Positions 41,084 through 51,856 of a stretch of 52,301 nt of DNA are shown here, piece by piece; positions within the stretch are counted from its first letter, which is position 1, and every line of letters starts with the position of its first letter. A program made the translations under genes and the position numbers. The notes under the pieces are model-generated. The model made no database searches, was not told the origin of the DNA, and was given only the letters and a program-made list of their open reading frames with translations. This stretch comes from DATKCA01 sp035544675 (lineage in GTDB: Bacteria > Acidobacteriota > Thermoanaerobaculia > Gp7-AA8), in assembly GCA_035544675.1 (NCBI GenBank), contig DATKCA010000206.1, forward strand, positions 1 to 52,301, in the 5' to 3' direction.

Positions 41084-41485
41084 TTAGCGCGCGTAAATCC
41101 GATAGACCATATACACGGCTTCACCCATGATTCCCACCACCACGATCGAGAATCCCAGCAACACACTTAACGCATCGAAACGAGCTACGAAGATTGTGAC
41201 CGCGAGCGCCAGACCGAGGAGAGCGAAGCGCGCCAGGGTACGCAACATCAATCTCCGAGCTTGCAGGTGAGCCGCCGGATGGAGGAGCATCTCTGCGATT
41301 TCCTCCAACCAAAGGAACGCGATCATAGTCACGGCTGCACTGCAAGTCAATCCGACAAAGGCCCGGAAACCGCTCGACAGAATCGTGAAAATGGCGAACG
41401 CCACATAGGCTCCCGCGCTGATCCTCCGGACCCGGCGGATGACGTCGGCGGACGGCTCGTCTTCCGGGGAGATCTCAACCGGCAT
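41084..41485 (-). CDS. AtpI-like membrane protein of the ATP synthase operon
   Basis: From the ATG at 41485 the product has 133 residues with four hydrophobic helices (about 23-40, 43-60, 82-100, 106-125), like ATP synthase protein I, which helps assemble the c ring. Identification rests on size, topology and position between atpZ and atpB rather than on a sharp motif. It overlaps atpZ by 11 bases. Confidence 0.7.
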   Translation of the reverse strand: MPVEISPEDEPSADVIRRVRRISAGAYVAFAIFTILSSGFRAFVGLTCSAAVTMIAFLWLEEIAEMLLHPAAHLQARRLMLRTLARFALLGLALAVTIFVARFDALSVLLGFSIVVVGIMGEAVYMVYRIYAR

Positions 41486-41690
41486 CCCGTCCGGCCATCC
41501 GGAAAAGATTGAGGAACGCGGCAATGATGCCGAAGACCGTGAAGATGCCGGTCAGCCACGGCCAGCTTCCGAACAGCTTGTCCATCCCGTAGCCCCACAA
41601 GGCGCCGAGGCCGATGGCGATCGGGAACATCCATCCGATGGCCGAGGCTTCGAACAGCTTCTTCAGCTCCTGGCGGCTGTTATCGTCCAT
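41475..41690 (-). CDS. AtpZ-type ATP synthase accessory protein
   Basis: From ATG at 41690 (M11 of the longest frame; MDDNSRQELKKLFEAS) the product has 71 residues with two helices and the AtpZ pattern FPIAIGLGALWGYGMDKLFG then FTVFGIIAAFLNLFRMAG. AtpZ proteins work with AtpI in ATP synthase assembly or ion supply. Its start lies inside nuoN (11-base overlap), physically joining the nuo and atp gene sets. Confidence 0.82.
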   Translation of the reverse strand: MDDNSRQELKKLFEASAIGWMFPIAIGLGALWGYGMDKLFGSWPWLTGIFTVFGIIAAFLNLFRMAGRDAG

Positions 41691-43149
41691 CGGCGGCCAC
41701 GCGGCGCACGATCCAGTCACTCGAGGTGGTGACCTGCTTGATCAGCGGCGCGGGCAGCACACCCAGGACCATCGTCACGACCAGGCATACAGCCGCCACG
41801 AATCGCACGCCGCCGGACGTCTCCACCTCCGCCTCGTGGCCGTCGCGCAGGTACATGGCCACGACCACACGGAGGTAGTAGAACATCGACACTGCGGACA
41901 TCAGCACGGCGATGATGGCCAGCCAGCCGAAGCCGGCCTGCACCGCCGCAGCGAAGAGATAGTACTTGCCGATGAAACCGGCGGTGGGAGGAATCCCGCC
42001 GAGGGAGAGCAGGAAGACCACCATCGCGAAGGCCCAGAACGGCGCGCGCCGGTGCAGCCCGTCGAAGTCGTCGATCTGCTCGCCGGCATACTCGTGGCGC
42101 CGCATCATCAGCACCGTCGCCCAGATCCCGAGGTTCGCGAACACGTAGACCAGCGTGTAGAGAAGGACGCCGTGGATGCCGTACTCGCTGAGCGCGATGA
42201 TGCCGAGCAGCGCGTAGCCGGCGTGTCCGATCGACGAGTACGCCAGCATGCGCTTGATGTTCTGCTGCGTGATCGCGGCGATGTTGCCGATGACCATCGA
42301 CAAAGCCGCCACCGTGGCCAGAACCGTGGCCCAGTCCAGGCGGAAGTGGTTGAATCCGATGTAGAAGATGCGCGCGAAGATCGCAAACGCCGCAGCTTTC
42401 GACGCCGTCGACAGGAACGCCGCGATCGGCGTCGGCGAGCCTTCGTAAACGTCGGGCGTCCAGACGTGAAAGGGCGCCGCAGCGATCTTGAAGCAGAGAC
42501 CGCAGCCCAGCAGCATGATGCCGATCATCAACGCGTCGTTGGTGATGAGCGTGGACATGGCCCGATCGATGTCCAGCAGGTTCAGGGACCCGCACACGCC
42601 GTAGATGAGGCTGATCCCGTACAGCAGGATCGCCGAGCTCACCGTCCCGAGGATGAAGTACTTCATGGCCGCCTCGGTCGACTTCTGCTCGTTCTTGAAG
42701 TAGCCGGCCAGGATGTAGCTGGAGAGCGACATCAGCTCCAGACCGATGTAGATCGACACCAGGTGAACGCCGGACGCCATGAAGAACATGCCGCACAGAG
42801 CGAATGCCAGCAGCGAGTAGTACTCCCACTCCGAGTACCGCGAGCCGCGCAGGAACTCCTCCGACAGAAGCGTGATGAGGGCCAGCGCAATGATGAAGAG
42901 AAGTTTGAAGAAGATCGCGAAGGGATCGAGCGCGAACATCGCCGACATCGTCGCTGTCGGCTGGATGTCTTCGACGATGCTCGAGCATACGATCAGTGTG
43001 ATCGCGGCGACCGTGAGGACTCCGAGCATCCAGACCTTGGGCGATGAGCGGCTCATCCACGCGCCGAGAAAGGGCGCGAGCAGAAGCAGCGAGGCACCGA
43101 GAGCGAGAACGATCTCCGGAAGAAGGAAGATCGCGTCGGACCAGATCAT
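41680..43149 (-). CDS. nuoN: NADH-quinone oxidoreductase subunit N
   Basis: One of three antiporter-like proton channels of complex I. The 489-aa protein has about 14 helices; conserved features are AMKYFILGTVSSAILLYG, the lysine-bearing APFHVWTPDVYEGSP and NIKRMLAYSSIGHAGYALLG. It overlaps nuoM (ATGA) upstream and atpZ downstream. Confidence 0.96.
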   Translation of the reverse strand: MIWSDAIFLLPEIVLALGASLLLLAPFLGAWMSRSSPKVWMLGVLTVAAITLIVCSSIVEDIQPTATMSAMFALDPFAIFFKLLFIIALALITLLSEEFLRGSRYSEWEYYSLLAFALCGMFFMASGVHLVSIYIGLELMSLSSYILAGYFKNEQKSTEAAMKYFILGTVSSAILLYGISLIYGVCGSLNLLDIDRAMSTLITNDALMIGIMLLGCGLCFKIAAAPFHVWTPDVYEGSPTPIAAFLSTASKAAAFAIFARIFYIGFNHFRLDWATVLATVAALSMVIGNIAAITQQNIKRMLAYSSIGHAGYALLGIIALSEYGIHGVLLYTLVYVFANLGIWATVLMMRRHEYAGEQIDDFDGLHRRAPFWAFAMVVFLLSLGGIPPTAGFIGKYYLFAAAVQAGFGWLAIIAVLMSAVSMFYYLRVVVAMYLRDGHEAEVETSGGVRFVAAVCLVVTMVLGVLPAPLIKQVTTSSDWIVRRVAADGR

Positions 43150-44759
43150 CGAGCGGCCTCGGCTACCTCGTCTTGTGAGGCCGGCGGGGCGGCCGGGCGC
43201 GGCAGCGGCGGCCGCGCGTAGTACTGCGGATCGACCTTCCTCACGATGTACTCGACCGGCTTCTCGATGGTCTCGAAGAAGATGCGCGGCGCGATACCGA
43301 TCCAGACCATGCAGGCAATCAGGGGGATCAGCGTGAGGAACTCCCGGCGATTCACGTCGGCTAGGTTCTTGTTGGCAGGGTTGTCGAGCGGGCCCCAGAA
43401 CACCCGCTGGTACAGCCAGAGCAGGTACGCGGCGCCCAGGACGATGCCGATGGCGGCGAACACCGCCCAGGTAATGCTGCGGTTCGCCGCGCCGAGCAGG
43501 ATCGTGAACTCACCGATGAAGCCGTTCAGACCCGGCAGTCCCATCGACGAGAGCGCGGCGATGAGGAACAGCGTCGCGTACATCGGCATCTGCTTGGCCA
43601 GCCCGCCATACTCGGAGATGAGCCGCGTGTGCCGCCGCTCGTAGATGATTCCGACGAGAAGGAAGAGGGCCCCCGTCGAGATGCCGTGGTTGATCATCTG
43701 CAGGACCGAGCCCTGGATGCCCATCGGATTGAGCGCGAACATCCCCAGCATCACGAAGCCGAGGTGGGAGACGGACGAATAGGCCACCAGTTTCTTCATG
43801 TCCTTCTGCACCAGCGAGACGAGCGCGCCGTAGATGATGCCGATGATGGACAGGATGACCATCGGCGTGACCATCCGCTGCGTCGCATCCGGAAGGATGG
43901 GCAGCGCGAACCTCACGAACCCGTAAGTCCCCATCTTCAGCAGCACCGCGGCGAGGATCACCGATCCGGCCGTCGGCGCTTCCACGTGCGCATCCGGCAG
44001 CCAGGTGTGGAAGGGGAACATCGGAACCTTGATGGCGAAGCTGAAGAAGAAGCCCAGGAAAATCCAGAACTGGAGATTGGGCGGAATGAGGTAGCCGATG
44101 TCGTGATAGCGCAGCACATCGAACGTGAGGCCGGCTTCGAGCCCGCGGATGTTGAGGAACGGGATGCCGCCGTCGTTGAAGAAGTACAGCGCCAGGATCG
44201 AGAGCAGCATCAGCACCGAGCCGGTCAGCGTGTAGAGGAAGAACTTGATCGCCGCGTAGAGCCTCCGCGGTCCGCCCCAGATCCCGATGATGAAGTACAT
44301 GGGCACGAGCATGACTTCCCAGAAGACGTAGAAGAGGAAGAAGTCGAGCGCGCAGAACGTGCCCAGCATGCCGGTCTGCAGCATGAGCAGAAGGACGTAG
44401 TACTCCTTCTGCCGGAAGTCGATGGCGCTGAAGGACGAGTAGATGGCGATGACGCCGGTCAGAGTGGTCAGCAGGATCAGCAGCAGAGCGATGCCGTCGA
44501 TGCCGAAGTTGTATTCGACCCCCAGGGACGGAATCCATTCGAACCGCTCGCGGAACTGGAAGAGCCCCGCCCCCGTCCCGGCCCTGTCGAAATAGAACCA
44601 CAGGGGAATGGAGATGATGAAGTCGAAGATGGCCACGCCGAGAGCGAATCGCTTGATCCGCGTGGGATTCTCCTTGCTGAAGAAGAACATCAGCAGGATC
44701 GCGCCCGCCAGCGGCACGTAGGTGATCACCGACAGGATCGGGAAGTCGTGAATGCTCAT
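43146..44759 (-). CDS. nuoM: NADH-quinone oxidoreductase subunit M
   Basis: Second antiporter-like subunit, 537 aa. Conserved features: FYVFWEVMLVPMYFIIGIWG with the key Glu, FPFHTWLPDAHVEAPTAGSV, DMKKLVAYSSVSHLGFVMLG and GLPGLNGFIGEF. A Pro/Ala-rich cytoplasmic tail of about 35 residues (YYARPPLPRPAAPPAS) extends beyond the usual end. It lies 17 bases after nuoL. Confidence 0.96.
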   Translation of the reverse strand: MSIHDFPILSVITYVPLAGAILLMFFFSKENPTRIKRFALGVAIFDFIISIPLWFYFDRAGTGAGLFQFRERFEWIPSLGVEYNFGIDGIALLLILLTTLTGVIAIYSSFSAIDFRQKEYYVLLLMLQTGMLGTFCALDFFLFYVFWEVMLVPMYFIIGIWGGPRRLYAAIKFFLYTLTGSVLMLLSILALYFFNDGGIPFLNIRGLEAGLTFDVLRYHDIGYLIPPNLQFWIFLGFFFSFAIKVPMFPFHTWLPDAHVEAPTAGSVILAAVLLKMGTYGFVRFALPILPDATQRMVTPMVILSIIGIIYGALVSLVQKDMKKLVAYSSVSHLGFVMLGMFALNPMGIQGSVLQMINHGISTGALFLLVGIIYERRHTRLISEYGGLAKQMPMYATLFLIAALSSMGLPGLNGFIGEFTILLGAANRSITWAVFAAIGIVLGAAYLLWLYQRVFWGPLDNPANKNLADVNRREFLTLIPLIACMVWIGIAPRIFFETIEKPVEYIVRKVDPQYYARPPLPRPAAPPASQDEVAEAAR

Positions 44760-44776
44760 TCGTTAGCTCTCAACCC

Positions 44777-46951
<2,175 letters not shown>

Positions 46952-46954
46952 CGA

Positions 46955-46987
46955 TGCTCCCGAGCGAAGCCCGAGGCCCGAGGCCTA
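46955..46987 (-). repeat. Heptanucleotide array at 3' end of nuoK
   Basis: Read with the gene, the stop opens the series TAGGCCT, CGGGCCT, CGGGCTT, CGCTCGG (complement of 46987 down to about 46960). GCCCGAG occurs twice perfectly on the plus strand (46969-46975, 46976-46982). It fills the gap between nuoK and nuoL. Confidence 0.65.
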
Positions 46988-47287
46988 ACCATGCAGCGTC
47001 CTCGCCTCGTCCACGTTGATCGTGCTCTTCAGGCGGTACAGCTGAATGATGATGGCCAGCCCCACCGCGGCCTCGCCCGCGGCGACGGTGATCACGAAGA
47101 TCGCGAAGATCTGACCTTCCAGGTCGGCCAGACGGTGCGAGAACGCCACGAGGTTGATGTTGACCGCGTTCAGCATCAGCTCGATGCACATCAGCACCGT
47201 GATCATGTTGCGGCGGATGACGACGCCGACCAGGCCGACGGCGAACAGCGTCGCGGAGAGCATGAGAAAAGCCTGCGTGCTAGGCAC
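46985..47287 (-). CDS. nuoK: NADH-quinone oxidoreductase subunit K
   Basis: Start GTG at 47287 (V8 of the longest frame) has AGGGGA upstream and gives exactly 100 residues, the family length. Three helices carry the conserved glutamates: NMITVLMCIELMLNAVNINL and FVITVAAGEAAVGLAIII. It overlaps nuoJ by eight bases. Confidence 0.95.
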   Translation of the reverse strand: MPSTQAFLMLSATLFAVGLVGVVIRRNMITVLMCIELMLNAVNINLVAFSHRLADLEGQIFAIFVITVAAGEAAVGLAIIIQLYRLKSTINVDEARTLHG

Positions 47288-47963
47288 TGAACTTCCCCTT
47301 GATCTCATGCTCGGTCTCCGACCGGTCCAGGATGAACCGCGGCGTGGTCTCCTCTTCCTCTGCGCCGATCTCGCGCTTGCCGATGACGATCGCGCCGATC
47401 ATGGCCACGAGGAGGAACAGCGACGCGACCTCGAACGGCACGAGATAGTCGCGATACAGAGCCATCCCCACTGCTTCGGAGTTTCCCGCCACGTGACGGC
47501 GGGCCACCTGCCGCCGCTCGACGGTCCCGTCCGCTTTCTTCACGTTGCGCATCTGGTACGTGCGGTAAGTCCGCAGCTCCCGGGTGTCGGTGACCTCATC
47601 GGCGTACGCGCCGCTGCGCACGATCGTGGCGAACAGCAGCAGGACACCGAGGCCGACGGCGAGGCCGGCCTTCCAGAACTGCGAGAGCACCCGCTCCTCG
47701 GGAAGATGACGGACGTTGATGAGCATGACCACGAAGAGGAACAGCACCATGATCCCGCCGGCGTAGACCAGCACCTGCACGGCGGCGACGAACTCGGCCG
47801 ACTTGATGACGAAGAGCACTGCCACGCAGAGAAACGTCAGCAGAAGAAACAGCGCCGAGTGCACCGGGTTGCGCATGGCTACGACGAGGATCGACGCCGA
47901 GACGGCCACCGTGCCGACGATCATGAAGACGAGCAGGGGCATCCCGGCGGTGATCTGCTCCAT
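47280..47963 (-). CDS. nuoJ: NADH-quinone oxidoreductase subunit J
   Basis: Membrane subunit with five helices, 227 aa. Conserved features include RNPVHSALFLLLTFLCVAVL and the pi-bulge region AAVQVLVYAGGIMVLFLFVV. A hydrophilic insert of about 50 residues (YRTYQMRNVKKADGTVERRQ) lies between helices 4 and 5, and a charged tail follows. It starts directly after the nuoI stop. Confidence 0.95.
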   Translation of the reverse strand: MEQITAGMPLLVFMIVGTVAVSASILVVAMRNPVHSALFLLLTFLCVAVLFVIKSAEFVAAVQVLVYAGGIMVLFLFVVMLINVRHLPEERVLSQFWKAGLAVGLGVLLLFATIVRSGAYADEVTDTRELRTYRTYQMRNVKKADGTVERRQVARRHVAGNSEAVGMALYRDYLVPFEVASLFLLVAMIGAIVIGKREIGAEEEETTPRFILDRSETEHEIKGKFSA

Positions 47964-48509
47964 CTACTCGCTTCCTCCCGGGATCTGCTTCGGTGGAGCG
48001 CCGCCGACCTGTGCGGCATCGTCTTCGGGCAGCCCCGTGTAACGCGGCCGGTCGTCCCAGTACTCCAGCTCCTGCATGTTGAAGTAGAGATCGTTGCGGT
48101 CGTACGTGGCCAGCTCGTACGTCTTCGAGGTGAGCCAGATCGACTTCGGCTTCGTCGGGCATGCTTCTTCGCAGAGCGAGCAGAACATGCAGCGCTTCAC
48201 GTCGATGTCGTAGCGGTCGAGGACCTTGATCTTCTTGCTCTTGCCGTCGACCTCGCGGGTCTCGTCGTGGACGTCGATGTAGATGATGTCGATGGGGCAG
48301 GCGATCGCACACAGCTTGCACGCGATGCAGCGGTCGAACGAAAAGCGGAACATCCCGCGGAAGCGGTCCGCCGGCTCCATCCGCTCTTCCGGATAACGGA
48401 TCGTCACCTTGGGCTTGAAGAGCTGACGAAACGTGGTCTTCAGCCCCTCGAGCATGTCGAGGAGGAGGAACCTGTCCGTCCAACTAGCCTTCGGATACTG
48501 GACTTGCAT
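47964..48509 (-). CDS. nuoI: NADH-quinone oxidoreductase subunit I (two 4Fe-4S clusters)
   Basis: Ferredoxin-like subunit that passes electrons toward NuoB. The 181-aa protein has two complete motifs, CIACKLCAIACP and CMFCSLCEEACP, with usual flanking sequence (RFSFDRCIAC, DIDVKRCMFC). It overlaps nuoH by 26 bases. The C-terminus is Pro/Gly-rich. Confidence 0.96.
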   Translation of the reverse strand: MQVQYPKASWTDRFLLLDMLEGLKTTFRQLFKPKVTIRYPEERMEPADRFRGMFRFSFDRCIACKLCAIACPIDIIYIDVHDETREVDGKSKKIKVLDRYDIDVKRCMFCSLCEEACPTKPKSIWLTSKTYELATYDRNDLYFNMQELEYWDDRPRYTGLPEDDAAQVGGAPPKQIPGGSE

Positions 48510-49632
48510 GAGCCACCTTGCGCTGCGCTTTCGGGCGCCGCGAGAGCACGATCGTAGCGATGATGATTGCCGCGCCGATGAGGGGCAGGAACTTCTCGCC
48601 CCCCGCCAGGACGATGACGCCGGTGACGAAGATGTTGACCAGCGCGAGAGGAATCAGCCACTTCCAGCCCAGGTCCATGAGCTGGTCGAAACGGAAGCGC
48701 GGGAACGTCGCGCGCATCCAGATGTAGAACAGCATGAACAGCATCACCTTGGAGACGAAGATGAGCAGCCCCACCATCCCGCCGGCGAATCCCCATCCCC
48801 GCAGCACCGCGGTGGTCAGACCGATGTTGCCCATGGCCAGCGTCCAGCCGCCGAAGTAGAGGCTCACCATGAGGCAGCTGTTGACGAGCATCATGGAGTA
48901 CTCGCCGAGCATGAAGAACGCGAACTTCATCCCCGAATACTCGGTGTGATACCCCCCCACGAGCTCCGACTCCGCCTCGGGCAGATCGAACGGAGTGCGG
49001 TTGTTCTCCGCACTCATGGCCACGAAGAAGATGAAGCACGCCACCAGCTGCGGCAGGAAGTTCCAGACATGCCGCTCCTGGTACTGGACGATGCGCACCA
49101 GGTCGAACGAGCCGGCGAGCATCAGCACCCCGACGATCGACAGACCGAACGGAACCTCGTACGACACCATCTGCGCCGCCGAGCGGAGACCGCCCATCAG
49201 CGAGTACTTGTTGTTCGACGCCCATCCGCCCAGGATGATCCCGTACACGGCCGTGGAAGTGATTGCCAGAATGAGGAGCACGCCGACATTGACGCGCGTG
49301 ACCGCGAATGCCGGCGGCGGACCATAGGGAATGAGCGTGAACACGATGAACGCCGGCAGAAGCGGCAGCATCGGCCCGAGAAAGTACGCGATCCTTTCAG
49401 CGCTGGAGGGGATGATGTCTTCCTTCAGCATGAGCTTCACCGGGTCGGCGATGATCTGAAACAGCCCTTGCGGCCCGACTCGATTCGGCCCCAGGCGGGC
49501 CTGCATGAAGCCAAGGAGCCGGCGCTCGATCCAGGTCATCCCCGCCACGACCCCCTGCACGATGCCGAACGCGATCAGGAATTTGACCACCGGCCAGATC
49601 AGGTACTGCATCCAGGGGTTCACTTCGTTCAT
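48484..49632 (-). CDS. nuoH: NADH-quinone oxidoreductase subunit H
   Basis: Membrane subunit forming the quinone chamber, 382 aa, eight helices. Conserved: GMTWIERRLLGFMQARLGPN, RVGPQGLFQIIADPVKLMLK, NNRTPFDLPEAESELVGGYH and TEYSGMKFAFFMLGEY. It overlaps nuoD directly (ATGA); no nuoE, nuoF or nuoG intervenes. Confidence 0.96.
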   Translation of the reverse strand: MNEVNPWMQYLIWPVVKFLIAFGIVQGVVAGMTWIERRLLGFMQARLGPNRVGPQGLFQIIADPVKLMLKEDIIPSSAERIAYFLGPMLPLLPAFIVFTLIPYGPPPAFAVTRVNVGVLLILAITSTAVYGIILGGWASNNKYSLMGGLRSAAQMVSYEVPFGLSIVGVLMLAGSFDLVRIVQYQERHVWNFLPQLVACFIFFVAMSAENNRTPFDLPEAESELVGGYHTEYSGMKFAFFMLGEYSMMLVNSCLMVSLYFGGWTLAMGNIGLTTAVLRGWGFAGGMVGLLIFVSKVMLFMLFYIWMRATFPRFRFDQLMDLGWKWLIPLALVNIFVTGVIVLAGGEKFLPLIGAAIIIATIVLSRRPKAQRKVAHASPVSEG

Positions 49633-50744
49633 CGGTCAACCTCGCCCAGGACGATGTCGATCGTCCCGATCAGGGCCACCAGGTCCGAGACCAGGTGCCC
49701 CTTGGCCAGCGCGGGCAGTGCCTGCAGGTTCACGAACGACGGCGGGCGCACGTGGCACCGGTACGGGTTCTGACTCTTGCCGTCGGAGACGATGTGATAC
49801 CCCAGCTCACCTTTCGGCGACTCGATGGAGTGGTACACCTCGCCTTCGGGCGGCCGGATGACACGGGAGATCTTGGCCTTGATCTCCCCTGCCGGCGTGG
49901 TTTTGATCATCGGGATGCACTGGCGGAGGATCGAGTTCGACTGCCGCATCTCCTCCATGCGGACCAGGTAGCGATCGTAAGTGTCGCCGTTCCTGCCGAC
50001 CGGGATCTCGAACTTCAGCTCGGGATAGCACTCGTACGGCAACGCCCTGCGGAGGTCCCAGCTCACGCCCGAGCCGCGAAGGGGCGGGCCGGTGATCCCC
50101 CAGTCGATCGCATCTTCGGGCGACAGCACGCCGATGCCGACGGTCCGCCTCTTCCAGATCCGATTGTTCGTGAGCAGCGACTCGTACTCGTCGATGGCCG
50201 CGTCGAACTTGTTCACGAAGCGTTCGGTGTCGTCGAGCCAGCCGGGCGGGAGATCATCCGGCATGCCGCCGATCCGCATGCAGTTCAGCGTGAGACGCGC
50301 GCCGCAATAAGCCTCGAACAGATCGAGGACTTCTTCGCGCTCACGGAAGGTGTAGAAGAACGGCGTCATCGCACCGATGTCGATCGCGTGCGTGGCCAGC
50401 CACAGCAGATGTGACGAGATGCGCTGCAGCTCCGAAAGCATCACGCGCATGAACTGGACGCGCTTCGGAATCATGTGGGCGATGCCCATCAGCTTCTCGA
50501 CCGTCTCGACGAACCCGAGGTTGTTGGTGGCCGAGGCGACGTAGTCCATGCGGTCGGTGTGCGGCACGCATTGCGGATACGCCATGTGCTCGAAGAGCTT
50601 CTCCGTGCCGCGGTGGAGGTAGCCGATGATCGGCTTGGCGTCGATGATCCGCTCACCGTCGACCCGCAGCAGTACCCGCAGCACGCCGTGGGTAGACGGG
50701 TGCTGGGGACCGAAGTTCACTTCCATTTCATGAACGTCAAACAT
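49629..50744 (-). CDS. nuoD: NADH-quinone oxidoreductase subunit D
   Basis: 49-kDa quinone-site subunit related to the large subunit of NiFe hydrogenases. 371 aa. N-terminus MEVNFGPQHPSTHGVLRVLL with the quinone-site His, GYLHRGTEKLFEHMAYPQ, RMDYVASATNN and C-terminal LVSDLVALIGTIDIVLGEVD. It is a separate gene, not fused to nuoC. Confidence 0.96.
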   Translation of the reverse strand: MFDVHEMEVNFGPQHPSTHGVLRVLLRVDGERIIDAKPIIGYLHRGTEKLFEHMAYPQCVPHTDRMDYVASATNNLGFVETVEKLMGIAHMIPKRVQFMRVMLSELQRISSHLLWLATHAIDIGAMTPFFYTFREREEVLDLFEAYCGARLTLNCMRIGGMPDDLPPGWLDDTERFVNKFDAAIDEYESLLTNNRIWKRRTVGIGVLSPEDAIDWGITGPPLRGSGVSWDLRRALPYECYPELKFEIPVGRNGDTYDRYLVRMEEMRQSNSILRQCIPMIKTTPAGEIKAKISRVIRPPEGEVYHSIESPKGELGYHIVSDGKSQNPYRCHVRPPSFVNLQALPALAKGHLVSDLVALIGTIDIVLGEVDR

Positions 50745-50751
50745 AGTACGA

Positions 50752-50797
50752 AGGCGTTAGGCCTTAGGAGAACCGTTCTCCCAAGGCCTAAGGCCTA
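50752..50797. repeat. 45-bp imperfect palindrome with paired heptamers between nuoC and nuoD
   Basis: GGAGAAC (50767-50773) pairs with GTTCTCC (50775-50781). After one mismatch the stem continues for nine pairs (50757-50765 with 50783-50791) and then four more (50752-50755 with 50793-50796). The right arm is AAGGCCT twice (50783-50796). Read with nuoC the stop codon opens TAGGCCT, TAGGCCT. A long mRNA hairpin here could set the nuoC:nuoD expression ratio or mark a processing site. Confidence 0.75.
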
Positions 50798-51856
50798 TGT
50801 TTTTCCCGCCATCAGTTGCTTGAGCATACTTTCCGTCTCCTCCTCACCGGGCACACACAGCGTGAGGTCTTTCGTCTCGCCTTTGGCAATCGCTTCCGCG
50901 TAGCCTTCACAGTCCCAGCCGCAGGCGGTGCAGTCGGTCTGCGCCATCGCCGCGAAGAGTTTGTCCTTGAGAGTCTTGTCCTTGGCCATCTCCATCCGCT
51001 GAGGGAGCGGAAGCTCGGGGTTGTGCCACGGTGCCTCTTCGGTCGGCTTTGCCGTCTCCGCGACGACGCCGCCGAGCTCCGGCGCGGGCGGTTGCTTGGT
51101 CCTGGCCGCGGCACGCTGGCCGGCGATCTGTGCCACGGGCGAGAAGCCGTACTTGGTCCAGGGTCCCTCGTAGAGATTCACGTCCTTCGCGTCCTTGCCG
51201 GTCGAGCCGGGTTTCGGACCACCGCCGGCCGGAAACACTTCCGGGTAGATCCGCGCGCCGGTGTCGATGCCGCGCACGGGAAAGTCCTTGCGCAACGGAT
51301 GTCCGTTGAAGCCTTCCCACATGAGGATCCGCTCCAGGTTGGGATGACCGTCGAAGCGGATGCCGAGCATGTCGTACGTCTCGCGCTCGTGCCAGTTGGC
51401 GGTCTTCCAGATCCCTGTGACGGAAGGCACAGCCTCGTCGGTGAAGACGCGGAGACGCACGCGCGCGTTCTTGCGGAACGAATACAAGGTGTACGCGACT
51501 CCGAAGCGCTTGCCGGTGTGGCCGGGATACTTCGAGTAATCGACGCCGGAGAGATCGACGAGATAGCTGAACCCGTCTTCCTTGAACTCGCTGGCCACCT
51601 CGACGATCTTCGCGCCGTCCACGACCAGCGTGATCTCGTTCGCGAACTCCTTCGCGTCGACCACGGCGTCCCACGCCCGCGACACCGGGATCACCACGAG
51701 CGGGTCGCGCTTGATGTCATTCGCCGTCCGCGCCGGAGGGGCGGCAGGCGCGGCAGGCGCCGGAGGGGCGGCGGGCGCCGGAGGGGCGGCAGGCGCCGGA
51801 GGGGCGGCAGGCGCGGCGGGCTTCGCGGGCGGCGTGGTCGGGGTTCCGTCTGACAT
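50795..51856 (-). CDS. nuoC: NADH-quinone oxidoreductase subunit C fused to a Cys4 Fe-S module
   Basis: ATG at 51856 overlaps the preceding stop (TGATG). The 353-aa product has a Pro/Ala linker (about 8-42) and the normal 30-kDa domain (about 48-210): YLVDLSGVDYSKYPGHTGKR, NWHERETYDMLGIRFDGHPN, WEGFNGHPLRKDFPV. After a linker it ends with QTDCTACGWDCEGYAEAIAK and LTLCVPGEE, a C-x2-C-x3-C-x17-C module (C309, C312, C316, C334). This resembles the short Fe-S domain (FeS/PF04060-like) of RnfB and of some sulfite reductase flavoproteins. Ordinary NuoC has no Fe-S cluster. The same module is in the neighbouring gene. Confidence 0.93.
   Translation of the reverse strand: MSDGTPTTPPAKPAAPAAPPAPAAPPAPAAPPAPAAPAAPPARTANDIKRDPLVVIPVSRAWDAVVDAKEFANEITLVVDGAKIVEVASEFKEDGFSYLVDLSGVDYSKYPGHTGKRFGVAYTLYSFRKNARVRLRVFTDEAVPSVTGIWKTANWHERETYDMLGIRFDGHPNLERILMWEGFNGHPLRKDFPVRGIDTGARIYPEVFPAGGGPKPGSTGKDAKDVNLYEGPWTKYGFSPVAQIAGQRAAARTKQPPAPELGGVVAETAKPTEEAPWHNPELPLPQRMEMAKDKTLKDKLFAAMAQTDCTACGWDCEGYAEAIAKGETKDLTLCVPGEEETESMLKQLMAGKT
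51732..51821. repeat. 18-bp tandem repeat coding the NuoC Ala/Pro linker
   Basis: GCCGGAGGGGCGGCAGGC occurs at 51732-51749, 51777-51794 and 51795-51812, with a one-base variant at 51759-51776; 9-base half-units (GCGGCAGGC or GCGGCGGGC) lie at 51750-51758 and 51813-51821. In frame it encodes A-P-A-A-P-P units. Likely variable in copy number between strains. Confidence 0.85.
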
